Positions 1 to 8,176 of a DNA stretch of 64,000 bases are shown here, one piece after another. Under the pieces are notes generated by a model that saw nothing but the letters and a program-made list of their open reading frames with translations, searched no databases and was not told where the DNA came from. The translations under genes were made by a program, and so were the position numbers. The DNA is taken from positions 2,852,001 through 2,916,000 of the forward strand of contig CP019882.1 of assembly GCA_002007745.1 (NCBI GenBank). Reading direction: 5' to 3'. The number at the start of each line of letters is the position of its first letter. The stretch's first letter is position 1. Source of the stretch: Mycolicibacterium litorale. Lineage in GTDB: Bacteria; Actinomycetota; Actinomycetes; Mycobacteriales; Mycobacteriaceae.

Positions 1-104
1 CGGCGCCGACTGAGCTGGCGGTTGCGCCCGACCCAGATCAGTGCCCCGATGACGATCAGGGCGGCGATTACGGCGATGACAATCCACACGGTGTTGGTGG
101 CCAT
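1..104 (-). CDS. Small membrane protein, N-terminal fragment (Rv0556-like position)
   Basis: The window edge cuts this gene, leaving about 34 N-terminal residues. They begin MATNTVWIVIAV and form one strongly hydrophobic segment (residues 6-26) followed by a basic stretch, VGRNRQL, so this is the first transmembrane helix of a membrane protein. It lies on the same strand as, and just downstream of, the mannosyltransferase gene mgtA. In M. tuberculosis the mgtA gene (Rv0557) has a small membrane protein gene, Rv0556, as neighbour, so this may be its counterpart; that is inference from position. The start has a plausible AGGAT-like ribosome site upstream. Function unknown. Confidence 0.6.
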   Translation of the reverse strand, partial: MATNTVWIVIAVIAALIVIGALIWVGRNRQLSRR

Positions 105-144
105 CCTCGGCTCCTTCGTTGAGCGGGTCACGACGCGGCAGGCG

Positions 145-1284
145 TCAGTTGACGGCGTTCCCGCCGCGGCCACCGGCCAAACCGCTCAGGGCGCTGAGCA
201 TGCCCGCCGCCGAGCGCGGCCAGGTGAAGGTTTCGGCCCGTCGTCGGGCACAGAACCGGCGGTGTTGTTCGGGCCGATCCATCACACCGGCGATCGCCTC
301 GGCGATGGCTTGGGGATCGTTGTCGGCGCACGCGCCACTGTCCGAGGTCAGAATCTCGGTGAGGGCCGAGGTCCGCGAGACCACGGCGGGCGTCCCACAC
401 GCCAGCGCCTCCAACGCGGCCAGGCCGAAGGTCTCGTGTGGGCCGGGCGCCAGCGCCACGTCAGCCGACGCGAGCAGCGTGGCCACCGCATTGCGCGACT
501 CGATGAAGCCGGTGAAGTCGACCGGGAGTCGGGCGGCCTGCCGCTGCAGCCGGGCCCGCATCGGCCCGTCACCGGCGATCACCAGGCGCGCGTCCACCCC
601 CGAGTTGCGGAGCGCGGCAAGCGCATCGATGCTGCGATCGGCTCGCTTCTCCACCGAGAGCCGTCCACAGTGCACCAGCAGTATCTGCTCCGGATCGGCC
701 CAGCGGCTGCGGGTGCGGAGGCAGAATCGGCGGGGATGGAAGGTTTCGAGGTCAACCCCCAGCGGCACGGTCATGACATTGGTGGCACCGATTCGGTCGA
801 ACTCCTCGCGGGCGAAACTGGTGGTGCACAGTATCGTGTCGTAGTTGGCCGCGGTGCGGCGGTTGGCGACGTCGGCGATGCGGCGAGCCAGCGGCTGCGG
901 CAAGATCTGGCCGGTCAGCCGATCCAGCCGCTCATGGGAGATCATCACCGTCGTCACTCCGTGTCGGGCGCCCCACCCGCCCAGGGACCGCAGCGTGAAT
1001 CGGTCGGAGACCTCGACGGCATCAGGGGCCAGCTCCTCCAGCAGGGCGGTGACCGGCGCGGGCAGCACTGCCCGGTATCCGCCGGTGAAGGGAATTTTCT
1101 TGGCGGGCACAGTTATTCGAGTCACACCGCTGGCCAGCAGGGTCTGGGATGCGGTCGGGCCCGGAACCAGTAGGAAGACTTCGTGGCCCGCTGTGCAGTA
1201 TTCGGCGCCCAGCCGGTCGACCGCGGTGCGCAGGCCGCCCGAGCGAGGGCCGTAAAAGTTCGCGACCTGCGCGACCCTCATCAT
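145..1284 (-). CDS. mgtA: GDP-mannose-dependent alpha-mannosyltransferase MgtA (GT4 family)
   Basis: The product has 379 residues, close to the 378 of M. tuberculosis MgtA (Rv0557, formerly called PimB), and begins MMRVAQVANFYGP, which I recognise as that protein. It transfers mannose from GDP-mannose to a glucuronosyl-diacylglycerol acceptor and contributes to lipomannan-type glycolipids at the inner face of the membrane. The fold is GT-B: an N-terminal acceptor domain with the GPRSGGLRTA loop, and a C-terminal nucleotide-sugar domain with HCGRLSVEKR and the EX7E-type motif HETFGLAALE near residue 283. The open frame continues upstream to about 2049 but overlaps other genes there, so the MMRV start is preferred. 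The tandem ATG leaves a 3-base uncertainty. Confidence 0.93.
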   Translation of the reverse strand: MMRVAQVANFYGPRSGGLRTAVDRLGAEYCTAGHEVFLLVPGPTASQTLLASGVTRITVPAKKIPFTGGYRAVLPAPVTALLEELAPDAVEVSDRFTLRSLGGWGARHGVTTVMISHERLDRLTGQILPQPLARRIADVANRRTAANYDTILCTTSFAREEFDRIGATNVMTVPLGVDLETFHPRRFCLRTRSRWADPEQILLVHCGRLSVEKRADRSIDALAALRNSGVDARLVIAGDGPMRARLQRQAARLPVDFTGFIESRNAVATLLASADVALAPGPHETFGLAALEALACGTPAVVSRTSALTEILTSDSGACADNDPQAIAEAIAGVMDRPEQHRRFCARRRAETFTWPRSAAGMLSALSGLAGGRGGNAVN

Positions 1285-1308
1285 TGCCGTATCTGAACCC
1301 GCGGCGGT

Positions 1309-1734
1309 GTGCGCATGGCGACGGCTGTCCTGCCGGGTCCTGAACACGTGGTGAACAGCCACAATTCGGTTACCGTGGGCCGCGTGGGCATTTCTGCTGT
1401 GTTCCGGGGCGCGGTCGACGCGGTAAACCGCGGTGCGACCGCGTTGATCACCTCGCCGCGGTGGGGCCGTCTGGTCGGGCTGGGCCTGACCCAGATCAGC
1501 TACGTCGGGCGACGTAGCGGCCGGACGATCCGGCTGCCGGTCGGCTACCGACGGCGCGGCCAGCAGATCGTGATCGGGGTGGCGATGCCCGACGGCAAGA
1601 AATGGTGGCGCAACTTCACCGGCGACGGCGCACCGCTGACGATCCTGCTGGGCGGCACCGAGCGCACCGGCCACGCCGTTGCCACTCGTGACCCGCGCGG
1701 CCGGGTGAGCGTCGTGGTCAGTCTGGCCGACTAG
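1309..1734 (+). CDS. DUF385 / deazaflavin-dependent nitroreductase-like protein
   Basis: The product has at most 141 residues. The segment TSPRWGRLVGLGLTQISYVGRRSGRTIRLPVG carries the RSGR-x6-P pattern typical of the small split-barrel DUF385/nitroreductase (Ddn-like) proteins, followed by KKWWRNF, another family hallmark. Many of these bind coenzyme F420; whether this one does is not visible. The start is uncertain: ATG at 1309, ATG at 1315 and GTG codons at 1351 and 1384 are all in frame, and homology begins around residue 26, so a shorter protein is likely. It is divergent from mgtA (24 bases apart), and its stop overlaps the stop of the convergent hydrolase gene by three bases. Confidence 0.7.
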   Translation: MRMATAVLPGPEHVVNSHNSVTVGRVGISAVFRGAVDAVNRGATALITSPRWGRLVGLGLTQISYVGRRSGRTIRLPVGYRRRGQQIVIGVAMPDGKKWWRNFTGDGAPLTILLGGTERTGHAVATRDPRGRVSVVVSLAD

Positions 1735-2654
1735 GACAGGTGATCGGTGAACCAGCCCTGCAGCCGAGTCCACGCGTCGGCGGCGGCGGCCGCGTTGTAG
1801 CGCGGTCCGGTGTCGTTGAAGAACGCGTGGTCGGCATCCGGCTCGACGATCAGGTCGTTGACCAGGCCTGCCTGGTCCAGCGCGGCCTTGGCGGCAGGTT
1901 CGGAGGACGTGACGCGCTGGTCGAGCGCGCCGTAGAAGGCCAGGACGGCAGCGCCTTTCGAGCCGGCGAAAGTGGGGCTGTCGGGCAGCGGACCGTAGAA
2001 CGGGACCGCCGCGGCCAGCCGCGGTTCGCCGGCGGCCAGCAGTTGCCACACCAGTCCTCCGCCGAAGCAGAATCCGACGACGGCCAGCTTCTGGCCGGGC
2101 GCCCGGCGCTGTACCTCGTCGAGGCCGGATTTCAGGTCGGCGACGAACCGCGCGGCGGCAATCTTGCCCAGGGTCGCGGTCGCCTCGGCCGGATCGGTGA
2201 ACGTCGCCGTTCCGCCCTCCTCGGAGAGCAGATCGATGGCCAGTGCCGAGTAGCCGATGCCGGCGAGCCGGCCGGCCACCGAGCGCACCCAGTCATTGAG
2301 CCCCTTGTTCTCGTGGATCACCAGGACCGCCCCGCGCGGCGTGGCCGCCCCTGCCCAGCTGCCCTGCAATTGGCCTTGGGGGCCCGCCCACTCGACGGGT
2401 TCAGTGCGCAACGCGGTGGCCATGCCGGGCGGCGGCGCAGCGGGAGCCTCCGACGAGGGTGAGGTCGGCATCGAAGTCGGTGTGGACGACCCCGAGGGGG
2501 CGGCGGCCGGCTTGGTGTTGCCGCAGGCCGCGATCAGCGCGCTGGCCGCGGCGGTCCCCATGCCCAACAGGGCCAGCCGGCGCAGCGCCTCGCGCCGGCT
2601 CAACAGGCCGTCGACGTGATCGGTGGCGATCTCTTCGGCGATGTAGCGCTGCAA
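1731..2654 (-). CDS. Tat-exported lipoprotein of the dienelactone hydrolase family
   Basis: The product is about 307 residues. The N-terminus has a twin-arginine signal (SRREALRRLALLG) leading to a hydrophobic stretch and a lipobox, IAAC, so a lipid-anchored exported enzyme is predicted, followed by a Ser/Pro/Ala-rich linker. The catalytic domain is an alpha/beta hydrolase of the dienelactone hydrolase type: VVGFCFGGG supplies a Cys nucleophile (about residue 195), YGALDQ the acid and DADHAF the His. The natural substrate is unknown. A strong GGAGGTGA ribosome site sits five bases before TTG 2654, which is why I chose that start; a GTG at 2663 lies inside the site itself. Divergent from the flavin reductase-like gene. 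Confidence 0.8.
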   Translation of the reverse strand: MQRYIAEEIATDHVDGLLSRREALRRLALLGMGTAAASALIAACGNTKPAAAPSGSSTPTSMPTSPSSEAPAAPPPGMATALRTEPVEWAGPQGQLQGSWAGAATPRGAVLVIHENKGLNDWVRSVAGRLAGIGYSALAIDLLSEEGGTATFTDPAEATATLGKIAAARFVADLKSGLDEVQRRAPGQKLAVVGFCFGGGLVWQLLAAGEPRLAAAVPFYGPLPDSPTFAGSKGAAVLAFYGALDQRVTSSEPAAKAALDQAGLVNDLIVEPDADHAFFNDTGPRYNAAAAADAWTRLQGWFTDHLS

Positions 2655-2730
2655 CGGAGTCACCTCCGCGAGTATGCGCCTGTTGGGTAACCGTATGCAC
2701 AAGCAACCATCCTCGAGTGAAAGGTGTGCG

Positions 2731-3252
2731 GTGACTGAACACCCTCAACACGTGGTCCTACCTGGTTCGGAGGCATTCGAGCAGGTGGTCGCACTGCTGG
2801 ACTACCCGATGTTCGTGGTGACGACCCGGGTCGGCGACGACCGCGCGGGCTGCCTGGTCGGGTTCAGCAGTCAGGTGTCGATCAAGCCTTCGCGGTTTCT
2901 GGTCGGCTTGTCCAAGAAGAATCACACGTTTCGGGTTGCCTCCAGCGGTGCCACCCACCTGGCGGTACACCTGCTTTCCAAGGAGCATCGTGATCTTGCC
3001 CGGCTCTTCGGCAGCGAGACCGGCGACCGGATCGACAAGTTCAGCCGCTGCACATGGTGGGAGGGTCCGGAGGGGCTGCCGATCCTCGCCGACGCCGCGG
3101 CCTGGTTCGCCGGCCGGGTCCTGGACAGGTTCGACCTGGGTGACCATGTCGGGCACCTGACCGATCCGGTCGGCGGAAACGCCCCAGACCGCTTTGATGA
3201 TTTGGTGACCTTCAGCGACGTCAAGGATCTCGAGCCCGGGCACGAGGCATGA
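2731..3252 (+). CDS. Flavin reductase-like (FMN-binding split barrel) protein
   Basis: The product is 173 residues from the GTG at 2731, preceded by AAAGG seven bases upstream. In-frame ATG codons at 2674 and 2695 would lengthen it but run into the promoter of the divergent lipoprotein gene. The sequence has the flavin-reductase pattern: an N-terminal strand with YPMFVVTT, then DRAGCLVGFSSQVSIKP and RFLVGLSKKNHTF, and a later HLAVHLLSKEH. Such proteins bind FMN and either reduce it with NAD(P)H or act as small flavin oxidoreductases. No partner oxygenase is adjacent, so the physiological role is open. Confidence 0.8.
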   Translation: MTEHPQHVVLPGSEAFEQVVALLDYPMFVVTTRVGDDRAGCLVGFSSQVSIKPSRFLVGLSKKNHTFRVASSGATHLAVHLLSKEHRDLARLFGSETGDRIDKFSRCTWWEGPEGLPILADAAAWFAGRVLDRFDLGDHVGHLTDPVGGNAPDRFDDLVTFSDVKDLEPGHEA

Positions 3253-3283
3253 CGGCATGCTCGGGAGTAAACAGATAGAAGAA

Positions 3284-3307
3284 AGTGTCAACTAAATCGT
3301 TGACACT
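3284..3307. promoter_or_regulatory. 24-bp perfect inverted repeat, candidate TetR-type operator
   Basis: AGTGTCAAC at 3284-3292 and its exact reverse complement GTTGACACT at 3299-3307 flank a 6-base AT-rich spacer. The element lies 30 bases upstream of the GTG start of the D-aminoacylase gene, in an 84-base intergenic region, which is the usual place and size for a TetR-family operator. No regulator gene is adjacent. Confidence 0.6.
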
Positions 3308-3336
3308 GCTCGGGCCGGACGGTTCTATTGATTTTC

Positions 3337-5130
3337 GTGACCTACGACACGATCATCCGCAATGGCCGGTGGTTCGATGGGACGGGCGCTCCGTCGGCGA
3401 TCCGCAACATCGGCATCCGGGACGGCCGCGTCGCGGCGATCACCCCGCATCCCCTTGACCAGACGGACTGCCCGCAGATCGTGGACGCGGCCGGCAAGTG
3501 GGTGCTGCCCGGGATGGTCGACGTGCACACTCATTACGACGTCGAGGTGCTCGGCGGTCCCGGGCTGCCGGAGTCGGTCCGCCATGGTGTCACCACCGTA
3601 TTGCTGGGCTCGTGCTCACTGTCGACGATCCACGTCGACGGCAGCGACGCCGGCGACCTCTTCGGACGGGTCGAGGCCATCCCCCGCGAGCATGTGATCG
3701 ACGCCGTCGACGAGGCCAAGACCTGGCGCACCGCCGAGCAGTACGTCACGGCCCTGGAATCCCGGGCTCTGGGCCCCAACATCGCGGCGTTCATCGGGCA
3801 TTCCGATATGCGGACCGCTGTCATGGGACTCGACCGCGCCACCCGCAAGGACCAGCGGCCCACCCCGCGCGAGCAGGCCGAGATGGAGCGCATGCTCGCC
3901 GAGGCGCTCGACGCCGGATTCGTCGGCTTGTCCTCGCAGCAGTTGCTCTTCGACAAGATCGACGGCGAGACCTGCCGCTCCAGGACATTGCCGTCCACCT
4001 ACGCCAAGCCCCGGGAGTTACGCCGGTTGAAGTCGTTGCTCCGCAAGCGTGGTCGCGTCCTGCAGTCGGGTCCGGACATCCAGAACCCGTTCAATCTGAT
4101 ATCTCAAGTCGCTCAGTCGCTTCCGGTCCTGCGTGACAAGCTCAAGACCAGTCTGCTGTCGGCCGCCGACGTCAAGGCCAACCCCTTCGCGATCCTGATC
4201 ATGGGTCCGCTCGCGGCGGCGGCGAACCGGTTCGGGGGTGACTTCCGTTGGCAGCACCTGCCCGTCCCGTTCGAGGTCTACGCCGACGGCATCGATCTGG
4301 TGGTGTTCGAGGAATTCGGGTCCGGCGCCGCCGCACTGCATCTGCGCGACGAAGTCGAGCGCAACGCGCTGCTGGCCGACGAGGAGTACCGGCGCCGATT
4401 CCGCAAGGACTACGACACCAAGTTCGGTGTTCGGGTGTGGCACCGTGACTTCTTCGACGCTGAGATCGTCTCCTGCCCTGACGAATCCGTGGTGGGCAAG
4501 TCCTTCGGGCAGGTCGGTGTGGATCGGGGCGGCCTGCATCCGGTGGACGCCTTCCTGGACCTGGTGCTCGAGCACGGGACCAAGCTGCGGTGGCGCACCA
4601 CCATTTCCAACCACCGCCCCGAAGTGCTCAAGAAACTGGCCAGCGACCCGGGGATCCAGATGGGCTTCTCCGATGCCGGTGCGCATCTGCGGAACATGGC
4701 GTTCTACAACTACGGGCTGCGGCTGTTGCGCCACGTGCGCGACGCCGAACGCAGCGGGCAGCCATTCCTGTCCCTGGAGCGTGCGGTGCACCGGATGACC
4801 GGTGAGCTGGCCGACTGGTATCAGATCGACGCCGGCCACCTGCGGATCGGCGACCGCGCCGATCTGGTGGTCATAGACCCCGAGCATCTGGACAGCAGCC
4901 TTGACGACTACGCCGAGGAGCCTGTTGAGCAATACGCGGGGCTACCCCGAATGGTCAACCGCAACAACGAGACTGTCGAGCTGGTGCTGATCGGTGGACG
5001 CGCGGTGGTGCGTAGCGGGGTGCCCACCGAGGCGCTCGGAACCGAACGCACGGGAAGCTTCCTGCGGGTCGGCCGGGCCACCCCCGCTCCGGCAACGTCG
5101 ACAGCATCGGAGCTGGCCCGTGCCCACTGA
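3337..5130 (+). CDS. N-acyl-D-amino-acid deacylase family amidohydrolase (Rv2913c-like)
   Basis: The 597-residue product belongs to the amidohydrolase superfamily, D-aminoacylase branch: metal-dependent enzymes that hydrolyse N-acyl-D-amino acids or related amides in the cytoplasm. An N-terminal beta-sandwich strand (YDTIIRNGRWFDGTG) is followed by the metal-binding HxH motif at residues 64-66 (DVHTHYD). GLSSQQLLFDKIDG and the late SDAGAHLRN motif (conserved Asp and His near residues 450-453) follow, then a C-terminal sandwich (DRADLVVIDPEHL). In length and sequence it resembles M. tuberculosis Rv2913c, annotated as a D-amino acid aminohydrolase. GTG 3337 is chosen over TTG 3328. Its last 11 bases overlap the next gene, so the two are probably co-transcribed. 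Confidence 0.85.
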   Translation: MTYDTIIRNGRWFDGTGAPSAIRNIGIRDGRVAAITPHPLDQTDCPQIVDAAGKWVLPGMVDVHTHYDVEVLGGPGLPESVRHGVTTVLLGSCSLSTIHVDGSDAGDLFGRVEAIPREHVIDAVDEAKTWRTAEQYVTALESRALGPNIAAFIGHSDMRTAVMGLDRATRKDQRPTPREQAEMERMLAEALDAGFVGLSSQQLLFDKIDGETCRSRTLPSTYAKPRELRRLKSLLRKRGRVLQSGPDIQNPFNLISQVAQSLPVLRDKLKTSLLSAADVKANPFAILIMGPLAAAANRFGGDFRWQHLPVPFEVYADGIDLVVFEEFGSGAAALHLRDEVERNALLADEEYRRRFRKDYDTKFGVRVWHRDFFDAEIVSCPDESVVGKSFGQVGVDRGGLHPVDAFLDLVLEHGTKLRWRTTISNHRPEVLKKLASDPGIQMGFSDAGAHLRNMAFYNYGLRLLRHVRDAERSGQPFLSLERAVHRMTGELADWYQIDAGHLRIGDRADLVVIDPEHLDSSLDDYAEEPVEQYAGLPRMVNRNNETVELVLIGGRAVVRSGVPTEALGTERTGSFLRVGRATPAPATSTASELARAH

Positions 5131-5590
5131 TACCCAGGCCGTGCCGGCCGAGATCACCGAGACCGTACTGGGCATGTGGAAGGCCCTGTCCGATCGCGAT
5201 TGGGACAGGGTCAAGACGTTCCTGTCCGAGGACTGCATCTATGTCGACATGCCGGTCGGACCGATCGCGGCGGCGCGCGGACCGGAAGACATCGTGAAGC
5301 GGCTCAAGGTTGGCCTGGAATCGTTGGCCGGCTACGAGAACCATGACGGCGTTCTGGTCAGCAACGGTGTGGACACCATGTACGAGCATTCCGAGACCTG
5401 GAACTGGCCGACGGGCGAGAGTGCCGTGCTGCAATTCGTCACCGTGCACAAAGTGGAGAACGGCAAGATCACCCTGTGGAAGGACTACTGGGACATGGGG
5501 GCCCTGGCCAACCATGCGCCGCCGACATGGATGCAAGACTTGGCGCAGGCCGACATGAGCTGGATGTTCGACGCCACGGGGCTGATCTGA
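5120..5590 (+). CDS. SnoaL/limonene-epoxide hydrolase-like protein (Rv2910c-like)
   Basis: The 156-residue product starts at GTG 5120 inside the end of the deacylase gene. It has the NTF2-like cone fold signature: an N-terminal helix (TETVLGMWKALSDRDWDRVKTFLSEDC), a strand YVDMPVGP, a central KRLKVGLESLAGYENH segment, and C-terminal strands HKVENGKITLWKDYWDM. This resembles SnoaL and limonene-1,2-epoxide hydrolase proteins, including M. tuberculosis Rv2910c, which lies close to Rv2913c there as well. The conserved pairing suggests a shared pathway, but the substrate is unknown. Residues in the pocket (Asp, Trp, Tyr) would suit a small lyase or hydrolase. Confidence 0.8.
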   Translation: MPTDTQAVPAEITETVLGMWKALSDRDWDRVKTFLSEDCIYVDMPVGPIAAARGPEDIVKRLKVGLESLAGYENHDGVLVSNGVDTMYEHSETWNWPTGESAVLQFVTVHKVENGKITLWKDYWDMGALANHAPPTWMQDLAQADMSWMFDATGLI

Positions 5591-5597
5591 GCGGCGG

Positions 5598-5879
5598 TCA
5601 ACGTTGTTCGCGGGCGGGACTGATAGAACCGACAGCGGGCGGGAAGTTGATGCAACCGCTGCTCGGCAGTTGAGTCCACGCGCAGCGCCGGCCCGACTGC
5701 GGGCCTTCACAACTCGGATTGACCCAGCGCGACGGTGTCGCGGCGATCGGAATGCCGAAGTTGTTCATGAAGGCCGGCGCGAAGCACGATCCCGAGGACT
5801 CGGCGTGCGCCGAGCCCCCGACCGCCAGCTGCAATGCGACGGCGGCCGCCACCAATATCGAACCGACGCCTCGTCCCAT
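5598..5879 (-). CDS. Small secreted cysteine-containing protein
   Basis: The 93-residue product starts at ATG 5879, preceded by AGGAGG eight bases upstream, a better start than the longer in-frame alternatives. The first 26 residues form a Sec signal peptide (MGRGVGSILVAAAVALQLAV, cleavage after AHA). The mature part of about 65 residues has four cysteines (in GSCF, PSCE, RRCA and SGCI), suggesting two disulfides, and is rich in Pro, Ser and Gly. I do not recognise a family. It converges on the SnoaL gene (7 bases between stops) and diverges from a second small secreted protein. Confidence 0.65.
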   Translation of the reverse strand: MGRGVGSILVAAAVALQLAVGGSAHAESSGSCFAPAFMNNFGIPIAATPSRWVNPSCEGPQSGRRCAWTQLPSSGCINFPPAVGSISPAREQR

Positions 5880-6042
5880 CGCCAGACCTCCTACGGCTGG
5901 GCTCCAGTGTGCCCGCGCCGCAGGGGGCCGGTGGGAGAAACGCGCAGTGACCGGCGGCCGGGGCAAAGCCGCCCCGACGCGATCATGCCGACGCTACGCT
6001 GAACGGGCGGTACCGGCCGATCAGCTCGTCGAGGGGGCAGAC

Positions 6043-6441
6043 ATGCGACAACTCACCGCGGCGGCCGTCATCGCCGGTGGACTGCTTGCCGGCACCATTG
6101 CCCTCGCCGCCCCGTCATCGGCCACTTCCTGCAATGCGGCCGACTGTGTGCCCAATGTCGCGCGCAACGTCGTCGGTGGGACCCCGTGCACGCCGGGCCT
6201 GTCCTTCGTCTTCGGCTTCGATTCGGCGAATGGCACCCTGATCTGTTCCGCGGGCGGGGTGTGGACGGCCACTGGACCGCTGGTCGGTGAAGGAGCGGTG
6301 GCCCTCCCCTGTGCCATACCGGGTTCCACCGCCCAGGAACGGTTGGCCGGCAACACCCTGGAACCTCAGGTCCCCGGCGTCCCCCTGATCTGCACCGGTC
6401 CTGCCGGCGCTTCCCGTTGGGCGCATTTCGACCTGCCTTGA
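6043..6441 (+). CDS. Small secreted cysteine-containing protein
   Basis: The 132-residue product starts at ATG 6043 with a GAGGGGG site upstream. Residues 1-28 are a Sec signal peptide (MRQLTAAAVIAGGLLAGTIALA, cleavage near SSA-TSC). The mature protein has six cysteines spaced CNAADC, TPC, LIC, LPC and LIC, consistent with three disulfide bonds, and contains a GTPCTPGLSFVFGFD segment. It resembles unnamed exported mycobacterial proteins but I cannot give a family name. It is transcribed divergently from the other small secreted protein, with 163 bases between them. Confidence 0.7.
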   Translation: MRQLTAAAVIAGGLLAGTIALAAPSSATSCNAADCVPNVARNVVGGTPCTPGLSFVFGFDSANGTLICSAGGVWTATGPLVGEGAVALPCAIPGSTAQERLAGNTLEPQVPGVPLICTGPAGASRWAHFDLP

Positions 6442-6464
6442 CAGTGCGTGGTTTCGGCGCCGCT

Positions 6465-6848
6465 TCACAGCCGCCAGATCACGACGACCAACGCGACGAC
6501 GCCGAGAACGGCGATCAGTCCGGCCATCACCGCTGAGATCGAGTACGGCATCGGGCCGAGTTGAGTTGTGAGCGCCTTCATCTCTTGGTTGTGCTGAATC
6601 CAGGCCAGTATCAAGGCAACTAGGCCGAGCACGATCAGCACCAGGCCCAGCACCCAGGGGCTGACAATCGGAGTGCGGCGCTGCTCCTGCTCGGCCAGGT
6701 ACTGAAAGAACTTGAAAATGGTGAAGCCGAAGGCGATCAGCGACGTGCTGGTGCGAATCCATGCCATCAAGGTTCGCTCGTGGGCCAGGCGAGTGCGCTC
6801 GGCGGCAAGCCGAGTCGAGGTGTTTAGTTCGCGCTCGGGCACCTTCAC
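6465..6848 (-). CDS. DUF202 (YidH-like) membrane protein
   Basis: The 127-residue product shows the DUF202 signature near its N-terminus, RTRLAHERTLMAWIRTSTSLIAFGF, followed by three hydrophobic membrane segments: residues 29-47, about 64-84, and about 100-125. The function of the family is unknown. The GTG start overlaps the stop of glnA3 by four bases (GTGA), so translation is probably coupled to the glutamine synthetase-like enzyme upstream. Confidence 0.88.
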   Translation of the reverse strand: MKVPERELNTSTRLAAERTRLAHERTLMAWIRTSTSLIAFGFTIFKFFQYLAEQEQRRTPIVSPWVLGLVLIVLGLVALILAWIQHNQEMKALTTQLGPMPYSISAVMAGLIAVLGVVALVVVIWRL

Positions 6849-8176
6849 ACACTCCAGGCCATGCGGAACTTGTCGGTCAGCTGTTCAGGGTCGAGGTGTG
6901 AATAGGTCTCGTGCTCGTAGCGGCGTACCGCGACCAACACGTTGACGGCCGGGTCGCCGAGAATCGCCCGCATCCGTTGCGAACCGTCGAGTGCGGTGAA
7001 CCCCTGAGCCTGATCGGTGGACAGCGCGACCGTACCCGCCGCGTCGCGCTCCGCTTGGGACAGCGTGCCCGGATCGACCGTGGTCTCGGGAGGCAGCGGC
7101 GCATCGCGCTCGATGCCGTCGAGAGCCAGGCCCAGGATCGCTGCCGTCGCGAAATAGGGGTTGGCCGAGGGGTCGACGACCTTCACCTCAACATTGGCGC
7201 CGTGCGGATTGCCGGGCCCCCCGCGCAGGAACCGCACTGCCGCCTCCCGGTTCTCGGTGCCCCAGCAGGCGTAGGCACCAGCCCAGTTCCCGGGCTGCAT
7301 GCGCAGTCCCGACACGATGGACCCGCACAAGATCGATTGCGCCTCCGGCAGACCGGAAACGACTCCGCCCAGGGCGCTCTGTCCTTCGGCGGACATACCC
7401 TGCGCCCCGGTGCTCGCGGAGAACAGCGGGGTGCCGCCGCGAAGCAACGAAAAATGCTGGTGCGCACCCGAACCCACGCTTCCGGCGAACGGCACCGGTG
7501 ACAGGCTCACCCGCATTCCGTGCTTGCGGGCCACCCGGCTGATGATGATCCTGGCCAGAATCAGTTGATCGGCGGCGGCCACCGGAGATGTCGGTGTCAG
7601 CGATATCTCGAACTGATTGACGCCGTATTCGGGGTGAAATTGCTCGACCCCGACCCCAGCGCGCGAGGCAGCCGTCGTCACCTCGCGGACGAAGGCTTCA
7701 TACTCGAGAACACCGGCAAGGCCGTATTGAGCCCACAGATTGCCCGGCAGTCGGTTGCCTTCGGGATCGACCAGCAGGAATTCGATTTCGTGCCCGACCA
7801 GGGCCTGCAGGCCGGCTTCGGCCAGCCGGGACTCGATGCGCGTCAGCGTGCCGCGCGCGCACGACAGAACGGGTGCGCCGTCCTGGTCGAAGAACGATCC
7901 CGGCGCCCACGCCAAGCCGTCTCCGATCACCCGGAGTGCGTCCAGGTCGATCCGGATTCGCTCGTCGCCGACGACGCTGATGCCCTGGCTGAACGCGATA
8001 CCGGCACGGTCGATGGCGAAGCCGTGCCACACCGGGCTGGCGCCCAAGCCAGGATCGGCGAACGCGGCGGCCCGCCCGACAGGCACGGTCTTGGCGTGGG
8101 TCAGTCCGGCAGGGTTGACAACGGTGCCGATCACGGTGTCCACGCCGTCGGCCTCCAGGGTGGTCATAGGAGTCAT
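6845..8176 (-). CDS. glnA3: Glutamine synthetase-like enzyme GlnA3
   Basis: The product is about 443 residues; M. tuberculosis GlnA3 (Rv1878) has 450 and is very similar throughout, for example TLEADGVDTVIGTVVNPAGL at the start and DKFRMAWSV at the end. GS-family motifs are visible: VGHEIEFLLVD (metal-binding Glu residues), FHPEYGVNQFEIS, SGAHQHFSL (ATP/metal site) and NREAAVRF. GlnA3 enzymes do not replace GlnA1; family members in actinobacteria act as gamma-glutamyl-polyamine synthetases, so a polyamine role is plausible. Starts at ATG 8176 or 8167 are equally possible; the open frame runs on to 8401 but homology begins here. A DUF202 gene follows with a 4-base overlap. Confidence 0.92.
   Translation of the reverse strand: MTPMTTLEADGVDTVIGTVVNPAGLTHAKTVPVGRAAAFADPGLGASPVWHGFAIDRAGIAFSQGISVVGDERIRIDLDALRVIGDGLAWAPGSFFDQDGAPVLSCARGTLTRIESRLAEAGLQALVGHEIEFLLVDPEGNRLPGNLWAQYGLAGVLEYEAFVREVTTAASRAGVGVEQFHPEYGVNQFEISLTPTSPVAAADQLILARIIISRVARKHGMRVSLSPVPFAGSVGSGAHQHFSLLRGGTPLFSASTGAQGMSAEGQSALGGVVSGLPEAQSILCGSIVSGLRMQPGNWAGAYACWGTENREAAVRFLRGGPGNPHGANVEVKVVDPSANPYFATAAILGLALDGIERDAPLPPETTVDPGTLSQAERDAAGTVALSTDQAQGFTALDGSQRMRAILGDPAVNVLVAVRRYEHETYSHLDPEQLTDKFRMAWSV

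Noticed and set aside
1285..2049. Upstream extension of the mgtA frame
   Set aside because: Not conserved in MgtA, Arg-rich, and overlaps the DUF385 gene and the lipoprotein gene.
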